64,000 nt of DNA from Sphingobium sp. SYK-6 (GTDB lineage Bacteria > Pseudomonadota > Alphaproteobacteria > Sphingomonadales > Sphingomonadaceae): positions 1-64,000 of the forward strand of contig NC_015976.1 in NCBI RefSeq assembly GCF_000283515.1. The letters run 5' to 3'. Under the pieces are notes generated by a model. It was not told where the DNA came from and ran no database searches. It was given only the letters and a program-made list of their open reading frames with translations. Made by a program: the position numbers and the translations under genes. Positions 7,533-16,658 of this stretch are shown here, one piece after another. Each line of letters begins with the position of its first letter. Within the stretch, counting starts at the first letter, position 1.

Positions 7533-9476
7533 TTGAATCAGACCGTTTATCCCGTTCCCGCCGAATGGCGTCAAAGAGCCTATGTCGACGCGGAGGCCTA
7601 TGCCCGCCTCTATGCGCAGTCCCTCAGCGATCCGGAGGGCTTCTGGCGGGAGCAGGCGCAGCGGCTGGACTGGATACGGCCCTTCACGCAGGTGAAGGAT
7701 ACGAGTTTCGACGAGGCCGATTTCGGCATCCGCTGGTTCGCGGACGGCAGTTTGAACATCGCCGCGAATTGCCTCGATCGCCATCTGGAGACGCAGGGCG
7801 ATGTGCCGGCCATCCTCTGGGCAGGCGACGATCCGGCCGAGAGCCGCACCATCACCTATCGCGAGCTCCATGAGGAAGTCTGCCGCTTCGCCAATGTGCT
7901 GAAGGCCAAGGGTGTCCGCAGGGGCGATCGCGTCACCATCTACATGCCGATGATTCCCGAGGCGGCGATGGCGATGCTGGCCTGCGCGCGCATTGGCGCC
8001 ATTCATAGCGTGGTGTTCGCCGGCTTCTCGCCGGAGAGCTTGGCGGGACGCGTCACGGATTGCGATTCGAGCGTCATCATCACGGCCGACGAGGGTCTGC
8101 GCGGTGGGCGGAAGATCCCGCTCAAGGCCAATGTCGACGAGGCGCTCGGCCATTGCACGGCGTGCGCGACGGTCATCGTCGTGCGGCGCACCGGCGGCCC
8201 GGTGACCATGGTGCCCGGCCGGGACTACTGGTATCATGAGTTGCGCGAGAGCGTGCCGGCGGATTGCCCGGCCGTGGAGATGGGTGCGGAAGACCCGCTG
8301 TTCATTCTCTACACGTCCGGGTCCACCGGAAAGCCCAAGGGCGTGCTGCACACGACGGGCGGCTATCTGCTCTGGGCGGCGCTCACCCATCATGTCGTGT
8401 TCGATTACAAGCCGGGCGAGATCTACTGGTGCGCGGCGGACATCGGCTGGGTCACGGGGCACAGCTACATCGTCTACGGCCCGCTCGCCAACGGCGCGAC
8501 GACGGTGATGTTCGAGGGCGTCCCCAGCTACCCCGATTTCAGCCGCTTCTGGCAAGTGGTGGACCAGTTCGGGGTGAACATCTTCTACACCGCGCCCACC
8601 GCGATCCGCGCGCTCATGCGCGAGGGCGACGAATGGGTCCGCAAGTCCAGCCGCAGCTCGCTGCGCCTGCTGGGGTCGGTCGGCGAGCCGATCAACCCGG
8701 AGGCGTGGGAATGGTATTATTCCGTCGTGGGCGAGCGCCGGTGCCCGATCATGGACACATGGTGGCAGACGGAGACCGGCGGGCACATGATCACCCCGCT
8801 GCCCGGCGCCATCCCGCTCAAGCCGGGCAGTGCCTCGCGGCCCTTCTTCGGCGTGCAGCCGCAGGTCGTCGATCCGGAAGGTCATGTCCTGGAAGGCGCG
8901 GTGGAAGGCAATCTCGTCATCGCGGACAGCTGGCCGGGCCAGATGCGTACGGTCTGGGGCGATCATGAGCGCTTCTTCCAGACCTATTTCTCGACCTATC
9001 CCGGCAAATATTTCACGGGGGACGGCTGCCGGCGCGATGCGGATGGGGATTACTGGATCACCGGCCGCGTGGACGACGTCATCAACGTCTCGGGCCATCG
9101 CATGGGCACGGCGGAAGTCGAGAGCGCGCTCGTCGCTCATGCCAAGGTCGCCGAGGCGGCCGTCGTGGGCATGCCCCACGACATCAAGGGCCAGGGCATC
9201 TATGCCTATGTGACCTTGAACGCGAACGAGGAAGGGGATGATGCCCTGCGCGCCGAGCTGGTGCGCTGGGTGCGCCACGAGATCGGCCCGATCGCGACAC
9301 CGGACGTCATCCAGTTCGCTCCTGCCCTGCCCAAGACCCGCTCGGGCAAGATCATGCGCCGCATCCTTCGCAAGATCGCCGAGAATGCCGTGGACCAGCT
9401 GGGCGATATCTCCGCGCTCGCCGATCCGGGCGTGGTCGATCATCTCGTGGCGAACCGGCATCGCGCCATCGCCTGA
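7533..9476 (+). CDS. acs: Acetyl-coenzyme A synthetase (AMP-forming)
   Basis: Activates acetate to acetyl-CoA via acetyl-AMP. Motifs are the P-loop [44 protein letters not shown] and the C-terminal [16 protein letters not shown] with the Lys that is acetylated in regulated Acs. It is 647 aa from TTG 7533 ([12 protein letters not shown]). That start is chosen because AGGAGA lies 7 nt upstream and the product matches the family N-terminus; an in-frame ATG further upstream at 7479 lacks this. A short inverted repeat CCAA-TTCCAAAC-TTGG is present about 70 nt upstream. Confidence 0.95.
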   Translation: MNQTVYPVPAEWRQRAYVDAEAYARLYAQSLSDPEGFWREQAQRLDWIRPFTQVKDTSFDEADFGIRWFADGSLNIAANCLDRHLETQGDVPAILWAGDDPAESRTITYRELHEEVCRFANVLKAKGVRRGDRVTIYMPMIPEAAMAMLACARIGAIHSVVFAGFSPESLAGRVTDCDSSVIITADEGLRGGRKIPLKANVDEALGHCTACATVIVVRRTGGPVTMVPGRDYWYHELRESVPADCPAVEMGAEDPLFILYTSGSTGKPKGVLHTTGGYLLWAALTHHVVFDYKPGEIYWCAADIGWVTGHSYIVYGPLANGATTVMFEGVPSYPDFSRFWQVVDQFGVNIFYTAPTAIRALMREGDEWVRKSSRSSLRLLGSVGEPINPEAWEWYYSVVGERRCPIMDTWWQTETGGHMITPLPGAIPLKPGSASRPFFGVQPQVVDPEGHVLEGAVEGNLVIADSWPGQMRTVWGDHERFFQTYFSTYPGKYFTGDGCRRDADGDYWITGRVDDVINVSGHRMGTAEVESALVAHAKVAEAAVVGMPHDIKGQGIYAYVTLNANEEGDDALRAELVRWVRHEIGPIATPDVIQFAPALPKTRSGKIMRRILRKIAENAVDQLGDISALADPGVVDHLVANRHRAIA

Positions 9477-9528
9477 ACCGCCGCCGCGCGCGCCCGTCCG
9501 GTCCTGCCGGCGCGGCGCGCGAGGCGCG

Positions 9529-9557
9529 TTGACAAGATTTCAAGGTTGCGACATAAA
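9529..9557 (+). promoter_or_regulatory. Sigma70-type promoter upstream of the glycine riboswitch
   Basis: A consensus -35 TTGACA (9529-9534) is followed after exactly 17 nt by CATAAA (9552-9557), placing the start of transcription about 10 nt before the first aptamer. The local drop in GC supports this. It would serve the riboswitch and the dehydrogenase gene at 9819. Confidence 0.7.
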
Positions 9558-9575
9558 ATTACGGTCCGCCATGAC

Positions 9576-9759
9576 GCGATCCGGGAGAGTCCGGGCCCGA
9601 TCAGTCAGGTCCGGCGCCGAAGGAGCAACCGGTCCCGGAAACTCTCAGGTACCAGGGACCGGATCGCCAGGACAGTCTGGAGAGAGGCGTCCGGCCAGGC
9701 GCCCACCGAAGGGGAACGGTCCGCGCCGCGGATCGACGCTCTCAGGTAACCGAACAGAC
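9576..9759 (+). ncRNA. Tandem glycine riboswitch (two aptamers)
   Basis: Two consecutive glycine aptamers. The first is closed by a perfect 9-bp P1 helix, GCGATCCGG (9576-9584) with CCGGATCGC (9659-9667). It holds CGGGAGAG, GCGCCGAAGGAGCAA and AACTCTCAGGTACC. The second is closed by GTCTG (9675-9679) with CAGAC (9755-9759). It holds GGAGAGAGGCG, GCGCCCACCGAAGGGG and GCTCTCAGGTAACC. The linker is only 7 nt, as in cooperative tandem glycine riboswitches. No terminator is obvious downstream, so control may be at translation initiation (inference). Confidence 0.95.
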
Positions 9760-9818
9760 GGGACTATGCCTTCTGTGGAGAGGGTAATGAGTCACGGCCT
9801 GCCCGGGAGTGTCCAGCC

Positions 9819-11030
9819 ATGGCGAGAATCGCCGTCGTCGGTAGTGGAATAACAGGAATTACATCAGCTTATGCGCTGGTCCGCGCGGGTCATGAGGTGA
9901 CGGTCATCGACCGGCATCGTTATCCCGCGATGGAGACGTCCTTCGCCAATGGCGGCCAGCTCTCCGCCAGCAATGCGGAAGTGTGGAACAGCTGGGGCAC
10001 GATCCTCAAGGGCTTGCGCTGGATGACGCAGCCGTCCGCGCCGCTGCTCCTCAATCCCCGGCCGAGCTGGCACAAGCTGAGCTGGCTTGCCGAGTTCTGC
10101 GGACAGATCGGCAATTATCGTGCGCACAGCATCCAGACGGCGCGCCTCGCCATTGCCGCGCGGGAGCATCTCTTCCGGGTGGCGGAGGAGGAGGACATCG
10201 CGTTCGATCTCGAGCGACGCGGCATCCTGCATGTCTATCATGACGCGGCCGGCTTTCGTCAGGCCGATCGCGCCAATGCGCTGCTGCGCGAGGCGGGGCT
10301 GGATCGCTATCCGGTCACCCCGGCCGAGATCGCGCAGATCGAGCCGGCGCTGAACGGCACCTTCCATGGCGGCTTCTTCACCCCGTCGGACAGCACCGGC
10401 GACATCCACAAGTTCACGCGCGGGCTTGCCGCGGCTTGCGAACGTCGCGGCGCCGCACTCAGGCTCGGGGCGGGCGTGGAGCGGATCGTCGCGGGCGAGC
10501 GGGAGGTGCGGCTGGAGCTGGCGGCGCCCGATGGCGGTACGCTTATCTGCGATCGGCTGGTTGTCTGCGCGGGCGTGGAAAGCCGGCGGCTGGCCGCGAG
10601 TCTGGGGGACCGGGTCAACATCTATCCCGTCAAGGGCTATTCCATCACGGTCGCGCTCAATGACGAGGCGAGCCGCGCCGCGGCGCCGTGGGTCAGCCTG
10701 CTGGACGAAAGCGCCAAGATCGTGACGAGCCGGCTGGGTGCCGATCGCTTTCGGGTCGCGGGCACGGCGGAGTTCAACGGCTACAACAGGGATATCCGGG
10801 ACGATCGCATCCGTCCTTTGGTTGCCTGGACGGAGCGGCTGTTCCCGGGCGTGGAGACCGATGCGGTCGTCCCCTGGGCGGGGCTGCGGCCGATGACGCC
10901 GTCCATGATGCCGGTGGTCCGCGCCGGGCGGAACCCGCGGGTGCTCTACAATACCGGGCACGGCCATCTCGGCTGGACACTCTCGGCCGCGACGGCGGAG
11001 ATGCTGAGGGGGCTGCTCGACGGGGAATGA
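9819..11030 (+). CDS. dadA: FAD-dependent D-amino-acid dehydrogenase (DadA/DAO family) under glycine riboswitch control
   Basis: Membrane-associated flavoprotein family that oxidatively deaminates D-amino acids (or glycine-like substrates) to 2-oxo acids. The FAD-binding GxGxxG is VGSGITGITSAYAL at residues 6-19, followed by EVTVIDRH. ETSFANGGQLSASNAEVWNSW is the DadA signature. The C-terminus has WAGLRPMTPSMMPV and NTGHGHLGWTLS. It is 403 aa. A GGGAG motif lies 9 nt before the ATG. The 5' leader carries a tandem glycine riboswitch, which points to glycine or a glycine-derived substrate; the exact substrate is inference. Confidence 0.85.
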   Translation: MARIAVVGSGITGITSAYALVRAGHEVTVIDRHRYPAMETSFANGGQLSASNAEVWNSWGTILKGLRWMTQPSAPLLLNPRPSWHKLSWLAEFCGQIGNYRAHSIQTARLAIAAREHLFRVAEEEDIAFDLERRGILHVYHDAAGFRQADRANALLREAGLDRYPVTPAEIAQIEPALNGTFHGGFFTPSDSTGDIHKFTRGLAAACERRGAALRLGAGVERIVAGEREVRLELAAPDGGTLICDRLVVCAGVESRRLAASLGDRVNIYPVKGYSITVALNDEASRAAAPWVSLLDESAKIVTSRLGADRFRVAGTAEFNGYNRDIRDDRIRPLVAWTERLFPGVETDAVVPWAGLRPMTPSMMPVVRAGRNPRVLYNTGHGHLGWTLSAATAEMLRGLLDGE

Positions 11031-11135
11031 GCCCGTCCGGGCGGAAGATGCCCGGCGCTCGTCCCGCCACGGTTGAACAGGCACGCGCAGATGTGACATG
11101 CTGGGGGGACGATCCACCTCAGCCCAGGAACGATC

Positions 11136-11807
11136 TTGCTGTTTTTGTCCCGCTTTCTCCTCGCCCTGGCGGCCTTTCTCATCCTGCCTCTCTCCGGTCT
11201 CCAGGCCCAGCCGCCTTCCGCCAGCCGGCCGACGCCGGGTTATGTGCGGGTCCGGCTCGAGACGAGCATGGGCAATATCGTGCTGGCGCTGGATGCGAAG
11301 CGGGCGCCGCTCACCACGAAGAACTTCCTCGTCTATGTGGATGACGGGCGGCTGGACGACACGACCTTCTATCGCGCCACGCGCCACAAGGGCAATCCGA
11401 AGACCGGCTTCGTCCAGGGCGGCATCGATACGGATGCGCGGCGCATCTATTTCCCGACCGTGAAGCTGGAGCCCACGGACAAGACGGGCATTCGCCATCT
11501 CGACGGCGTCATTTCCATGGCGCGGCACAAGGACCCGGATTCGGGCACCGGCAATTTCTCGATCCAGGTCGGCCCCAATCCCACGCTGGACGCCCGGCCC
11601 GGCTATCCCGGTTATGCCGCGTTCGGCCATGTTGTGGCGGGCATGGACGTGGTGAAGCGCATTCTCGCGCTGGACACATGCTGCGGGCGCGGCGTCATGT
11701 TCGGACAGATGATCAAGAACCGGGTGACGATCGTCCGCGCGGTCCGGCTGGACGGCAAGCCCGCGCCGACCGGCGCGGTGAAGCCCTGGCTGATGCGCCG
11801 GAAATAG
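11136..11807 (+). CDS. Exported cyclophilin-type peptidyl-prolyl cis-trans isomerase
   Basis: A signal peptide (about residues 1-25, ending QAQ) is followed by a cyclophilin domain that catalyses proline isomerisation during periplasmic folding. Recognisable blocks are VRLETSMGNIVLALD, DDTTFYRATR, TGFVQGGIDTD, GVISMARHKDPDSGTGNFSIQVG and YAAFGHVVAGMDVVKRI. The start is TTG 11136 with AGGA 7 nt upstream; TTG 11145 is an alternative. The protein is 223 aa. It converges on the large glutamate dehydrogenase gene, with a strong hairpin between the two. Confidence 0.88.
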   Translation: MLFLSRFLLALAAFLILPLSGLQAQPPSASRPTPGYVRVRLETSMGNIVLALDAKRAPLTTKNFLVYVDDGRLDDTTFYRATRHKGNPKTGFVQGGIDTDARRIYFPTVKLEPTDKTGIRHLDGVISMARHKDPDSGTGNFSIQVGPNPTLDARPGYPGYAAFGHVVAGMDVVKRILALDTCCGRGVMFGQMIKNRVTIVRAVRLDGKPAPTGAVKPWLMRRK

Positions 11808-11813
11808 CGCAGC

Positions 11814-11855
11814 GGGAGGCACCGGCGCCGACTCCCGCCGGGGCCGGTGCCTCCC
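11814..11855. terminator. Bidirectional hairpin terminator between convergent genes
   Basis: A perfect 13-bp stem, GGGAGGCACCGGC (11814-11826) with GCCGGTGCCTCCC (11843-11855), encloses a 16-nt loop. It lies 7 nt after the cyclophilin stop and 14 nt before the stop of the opposing gdhB gene. There is no T tract on either side, so efficiency as an intrinsic terminator is uncertain. Confidence 0.65.
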
Positions 11856-11868
11856 GATGTATCGCCGC

Positions 11869-14800
11869 TTATCGCGCCAGCAGTGCCCGGGCCTGTCCGG
11901 TCAGTTCCGCCACCATCGCCGCGCTCGGGCCGGCGGCCGCCTGCGCGCGGGTGATGAGCTGGCGGAACTTGGCCACCGCACCTTCGTTGCGCTCCAGCCA
12001 TTCCGCCACATAGGGGCCGGTTTCCTTGTAGCGCGCGCCGGAGAGGAAGGAGAGGCGCATCTGCTGGAGGTCGCGGGCGCTGCCGGCGACCAGCAGGCGT
12101 TCCCACGGGTCGGTCGGGCTCATCCGCGCCGCCAGTCCCTGCAGCCAGTCGATGCCGAGCGCTTCGCCCAGATGGGTGAAGGCGCCGGCCACCGCGACTT
12201 CGCCCTGGGCGAGGTCCTTGGCGAGCAACGAAAGGCCGATCGCGCCGTCCATCTTCACCAGCAGCACGGTCCGCGCCGCCAGGGCCTTGCTCACGCCCAG
12301 CTCGCTCAGCTCGGACATCTGCGCGGTGGTCCGGCGTGCGGGCTCCGGCTGCAAGAGGCTGTCGACTTCCTTCACGAGCGTTGCCATCGGGGGCGTCAGC
12401 GCGGCGATCGCGTCGCTTGGCCGCATCGCGGCGGGCAGCGAGCGATGGGCATCGCCGATATGCGCCGCCATCGCATTGGCGACCTGGCGATACAGCGCGA
12501 GCCGTGCCTGTTCGCTCAGCTTCGCGGCGTCGATGTCATCCCACAGGGCGCGCACGTCGAACAATTGCTCGGCAATGACGAAGGCCCGTGCGATCTCGTC
12601 GAGCGTGCAGCTTGCTTCCTCCGCCAGCGTGAAGGGCAGGATGACGCCCAGCCGGTTGACGATGCGGTTGGCGAGCTTGGTCGCGATGATCTCGCAGCGC
12701 AGCTGGTGCGCCTCGATCGCGTCGGCCTCTTCCTCCCGCATCCGGGGCGGGAAGGCACGGATGAGGTCGCTGGTGAGCACCGGGTCGGCGGCGAGGCTGC
12801 TTTTCTCGATGGCGTCCTGAAGCGCCAGCTTCGCGGTGGAGAACAGCACGGCCAGCTCCGGCCGGGTGAGGCCGATGCCCTCGCCCGCGCGGCGCAGCAG
12901 TTCCTGGTCGCTGGCAAGGCCCTCCACTTTCCGGTCGAGATGGCCGCCATTTTCCAGTGTCGCGATCAGGCGGACATAGGATGCCAGATCGTCGGTGCCG
13001 CCCGCCTGCGCGATGGAAAGGCCGAGCGCCTGCAGGCGATTGTCCTCCAGCACGATCTCGGCGACGTCGTCGGTCATATCGGCCAGCAGGGCGTTGCGGG
13101 CGTCCTCGCTCAGGCGGCCCTCGGCCATTTCCTTGTTGAGCGCGATCTTGATGTTCACTTCATTGTCCGAGCAATCGACGCCGGCCGAATTGTCGATGAA
13201 GTCGGTGTTGATCCGCCCGCCCCGCAGCGCGAAGGCGATGCGCCCGGCCTGAGTCACGCCCAGATTGGCGCCCTCGCCGATCACCTTGGTTCGCACATCC
13301 TCGGCGTCGACACGCAGCCGGTCGTTGGCGCCGTCGCCCACGTCCGCGTTGTTCTGCCCGGCCGCCTTGATGTAGGTGCCGATGCCGCCGAACCAGATGA
13401 GGTCGCTTTCCGCGCGCAGCAGGGCGGAGATCAGCGCGGTGGGCTCCATCGACGTTTCGCTGGTCCCGACGATGGCCTGCATTTCCCGGCTGAGCGGGAT
13501 GCTCTTGAGCGAGCGCGGGAAGACGCCGCCGCCCTTCGAGATGAGCTTGCGGTCATAATCGTCCCAGCTTGAGCGGGGCAGCTTGAACAGCCGCGCCCGT
13601 TCCTTCCAGCTCGCCGCCGGATCGGGCTCGGGATCGATGAAGATGTGGCGGTGGTCGAAGGCAGCGACCAGCTTGATCGCCTTGCTGAGCAGCATGCCGT
13701 TGCCGAACACGTCGCCGGACATGTCGCCCACGCCGATGACGCGCACGCTTTCCTTCTGCACGTCGATTCCCATTTCGGCGAAATGGCGCTGCACGCTGAT
13801 CCAGGCGCCGCGCGCCGTGATGCCCATCGCCTTGTGGTCATAGCCGTTCGAGCCGCCGCTGGCGAAGGCATCGCCCAGCCAGAAGTCGCGCTCGATGGCG
13901 ATGGCGTTGGCCACGTCGGAGAAGGTTGCGGTGCCCTTGTCCGCCGCGACGACGAAATAGGGGTCCTCGCCGTCATGGATGACGACATTCTCGGGATGGA
14001 CCACCTCGCCCTTCACCAGATTGTCGGTGACGGAGAGCAGCGAGCGGATGAAGATCCGGTAGCTCTCGGTGCCTTCGGCGAGCCAGGCGTCGCGGTCCGC
14101 GGCGGGATTGGGCAGCATCTTGGGATAGAAGCCGCCCTTGGCGCCGGTCGGCACGATGACGGCGTTCTTCACGCGCTGGGCCTTCATCAGCCCCAGGATC
14201 TCGGTGCGGAAGTCGTCGCGCCGGTCGGACCAGCGCAGGCCGCCGCGGGCGACGCGCCCGGCGCGCAGGTGGATGCCCTCGACGCGCGGCGAATAGACCC
14301 AGATCTCGCGCCAGGGGAGCGGCCGGGGCAGGCCCGGCACTTGCGCGCTGTCGATCTTGAAGGCCAGCGCTTCCTGCGCGGCGGGCGAGAAGGCATTGGT
14401 GCGCAGCGTCGCGCAGATGACGGCGCGATAGAGGCGCAGGATGCGGTCGTCGTCCAGCCCGTTCACGCCCTCGAGCGCCGCGTCGATCTCGGCATTCAGC
14501 GCGGCCGCCGCATCCTTGTCCCCGCGGCGCTCCGGGTTGTGCCTCGCGTGGAAGAGGTCCACCAGCATCCGCGCGATGCGCGCTTCCCGCCCGAGCGAAT
14601 CGACCACGGTGGACAGGCCGTAGGAGATGCCCGTCTGGCGCAGGTAGCGGAAGATCGCGCGCAGGATGATGATGTCGCGCGGGCCGATGTCCGCCGTCAC
14701 GATGAGCTCGGCGAAACTGTCATTCTCGGCCCGTCCTTCCAGCACGGCGTCGAGCGCTTCGCCGACGATCTCGGCGCGGTCAAGCACGGGCGCGGCCGGG

Positions 14801-16524
14801 CCGCCGTCCTGCCGTTCGAGCGCGAACCGCTGGATGTGGCCGAGCGCGCTGTCGGCGCCGACGCCGGTGCTCCGCTCGTCGAGCGCCCGGAAGCCGAAAT
14901 TCTCCAGCGCCGGCACGGCTTCGGAAAGCACCAGCGGCTCGAGGCTGTAGATCTTCACGCGCAGCCGGCTCTCACCGTCCGATGCGATGCGGTAGAAGCG
15001 CACGGAGCGGGTGCCCGGCCCCGGCAGCCGGTGCAGGGCGAGGATGTCCCGCGCCGCTTCCTCGGCTCCCGCGCTTTCCCGGTAGGAGAGCGGCAGGCCC
15101 GGCGCGTAGCGCTGGGCGAGGATCGCCGCGCGCGTGGTTTCGCCCAGGTCGAGCAATCCCTGCTCGACGGCCGGCACCCAGCCGCGCAGCATCCGCTCGA
15201 GCTGATGGTCGAGCGCCTCGGCGTCCGGCATGTGGCCGCCGTCGCGCACGTCGAACGTGAAGCGCACCAGCGCAAGGCCGCTGTCCTCCAGCGCGATGGA
15301 CCAGCCGAGCAGCGTCGCATTGGCCGCGCTGGCGAGCATCCCGCCAATGGCTTCGCGGCGCGTGGTCGAGAGGTCGTCGCGCAGCATCCAGACGAAGGCG
15401 AAGAGATGCCGGTCCAGCGCGTCGCTCACCAGCTCCAGCTTGGGCCGGGGCCGGTCCGCCAGCGACATCGCGGTCAGCGTCACGCGCTCGCGGTCCTCCG
15501 GCTGGAAAGCCATCATGATGTCGTGCGGCAGGGTGGTGAGCGCATGCACCATCGTCTTGGCGGCATGGCCGGTCGGATCGTAGCCGAAGCGGGCCATGAG
15601 GCCGAACAGCGTGTCGCGCAGGCCCGGGATTTCCTCGGGCCGGGCAGCGAGCGCGGCGCTCGTCCACAAGCCGGCATGGATGGAGAGCGCGGTGATCTCC
15701 TCGCCCTCGCGCACCGGCACGATGAACAGGTCGATCAGCACATGGCGATGCACGCGCGACATGCGGTTGGATTTGAGGATCAGCGGCCCGGCATGGCCGG
15801 CCTCGAACCAGGCGAAGGCATCGGCGATGCGGCTGCGGGCGATCAGCGGCTCGTCGGCGAAGGTGCTGATGCCCTTGGCGCGGCTGACATTGCCTTCCCG
15901 GTCGCGCTGTTCGTGGCCGAGCTGGGTCAGGTTGCCCTTCTGCAGCCAGCGCAGCAGGTCGCCGCCTTCGCCCGCGCCCAGCCGGTTGGCATCCGCGTTC
16001 ATCGCGTCGACCATGCTGCGCCAGGCGCCCACGGCCGCCCGCACATGCGCGAGGGTGAGTTCGAGCGCGCGCGCCAGGGCCTGCCGGCCTCGCGCATCGA
16101 TCCGGTCGGTCTCGATGTAGATGAAGGATTCGCGCGTCGCGCCGTCATCGTCGCCGATGGCGGTGAGGCGGCCTTCCGCGTCGCGCCGGACGGGGAGGAT
16201 CGGGTGCGCGAGCAGGTGAATCACCAGCCCCGCGTCGCTCAGGCAATTGCCGATGCTGTCCACGAGGAAGGGCTTGTCGGCATTGATGATCACCAGCCGC
16301 TGGCGCCGGGTCACGGCGTCGCCCCGCAGCTCGTCGCTGCTGCTGTCGATCAGGATGACGGATTCGCCGTCCTTGCGAACGGCCGCCGCTTCGCTGACGA
16401 ATTGCGCGGCGGCGTCCAGCGCGCTGCCGCTCAGCGCGTCCCGTTCGCTGCCGTGCAGCCCGTCCGCGAGGGCCTTGGCGATGTGGAAAGTCGTCGATGC
16501 TTCGGAAGTGAGTGTTGCGCTCAT
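11869..16524 (-). CDS. gdhB: NAD-specific glutamate dehydrogenase, large (GdhB/180-kDa class)
   Basis: Oxidative deamination of glutamate to 2-oxoglutarate and ammonia. At 1551 aa it is far longer than hexameric GDHs and fits the Bact_GDH class known from Pseudomonas, Streptomyces and Caulobacter. The N-terminal regulatory ACT-like region includes INADKPFLVDSIGNCLSDAG. The catalytic part includes RVARGGLRWSDRRDDFRTEILGLMKAQ, KNAVIVPTGAKGGFYPK, GVGDMSGDVFGNGML and GGIGTYIKA, and the DNSAGVDCSDNEVNIKI stretch follows. An AGAGGA motif lies 5 nt before ATG 16524. Long antisense frames through it are composition artefacts. Confidence 0.95.
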   Translation of the reverse strand: MSATLTSEASTTFHIAKALADGLHGSERDALSGSALDAAAQFVSEAAAVRKDGESVILIDSSSDELRGDAVTRRQRLVIINADKPFLVDSIGNCLSDAGLVIHLLAHPILPVRRDAEGRLTAIGDDDGATRESFIYIETDRIDARGRQALARALELTLAHVRAAVGAWRSMVDAMNADANRLGAGEGGDLLRWLQKGNLTQLGHEQRDREGNVSRAKGISTFADEPLIARSRIADAFAWFEAGHAGPLILKSNRMSRVHRHVLIDLFIVPVREGEEITALSIHAGLWTSAALAARPEEIPGLRDTLFGLMARFGYDPTGHAAKTMVHALTTLPHDIMMAFQPEDRERVTLTAMSLADRPRPKLELVSDALDRHLFAFVWMLRDDLSTTRREAIGGMLASAANATLLGWSIALEDSGLALVRFTFDVRDGGHMPDAEALDHQLERMLRGWVPAVEQGLLDLGETTRAAILAQRYAPGLPLSYRESAGAEEAARDILALHRLPGPGTRSVRFYRIASDGESRLRVKIYSLEPLVLSEAVPALENFGFRALDERSTGVGADSALGHIQRFALERQDGGPAAPVLDRAEIVGEALDAVLEGRAENDSFAELIVTADIGPRDIIILRAIFRYLRQTGISYGLSTVVDSLGREARIARMLVDLFHARHNPERRGDKDAAAALNAEIDAALEGVNGLDDDRILRLYRAVICATLRTNAFSPAAQEALAFKIDSAQVPGLPRPLPWREIWVYSPRVEGIHLRAGRVARGGLRWSDRRDDFRTEILGLMKAQRVKNAVIVPTGAKGGFYPKMLPNPAADRDAWLAEGTESYRIFIRSLLSVTDNLVKGEVVHPENVVIHDGEDPYFVVAADKGTATFSDVANAIAIERDFWLGDAFASGGSNGYDHKAMGITARGAWISVQRHFAEMGIDVQKESVRVIGVGDMSGDVFGNGMLLSKAIKLVAAFDHRHIFIDPEPDPAASWKERARLFKLPRSSWDDYDRKLISKGGGVFPRSLKSIPLSREMQAIVGTSETSMEPTALISALLRAESDLIWFGGIGTYIKAAGQNNADVGDGANDRLRVDAEDVRTKVIGEGANLGVTQAGRIAFALRGGRINTDFIDNSAGVDCSDNEVNIKIALNKEMAEGRLSEDARNALLADMTDDVAEIVLEDNRLQALGLSIAQAGGTDDLASYVRLIATLENGGHLDRKVEGLASDQELLRRAGEGIGLTRPELAVLFSTAKLALQDAIEKSSLAADPVLTSDLIRAFPPRMREEEADAIEAHQLRCEIIATKLANRIVNRLGVILPFTLAEEASCTLDEIARAFVIAEQLFDVRALWDDIDAAKLSEQARLALYRQVANAMAAHIGDAHRSLPAAMRPSDAIAALTPPMATLVKEVDSLLQPEPARRTTAQMSELSELGVSKALAARTVLLVKMDGAIGLSLLAKDLAQGEVAVAGAFTHLGEALGIDWLQGLAARMSPTDPWERLLVAGSARDLQQMRLSFLSGARYKETGPYVAEWLERNEGAVAKFRQLITRAQAAAGPSAAMVAELTGQARALLAR

Positions 16525-16658
16525 GCCATCCTCTCTCGATGGTCGCGTCGAAGGGGTCGCGGCGCGCGACTGGCGCCGGTGTTATTTTCTTGCGTTAGAC
16601 CTCTGACGATAAAACCGCAACTCGGCCTCTGCCCTTCGCGGCAGGGCGAGGGGAAAAC

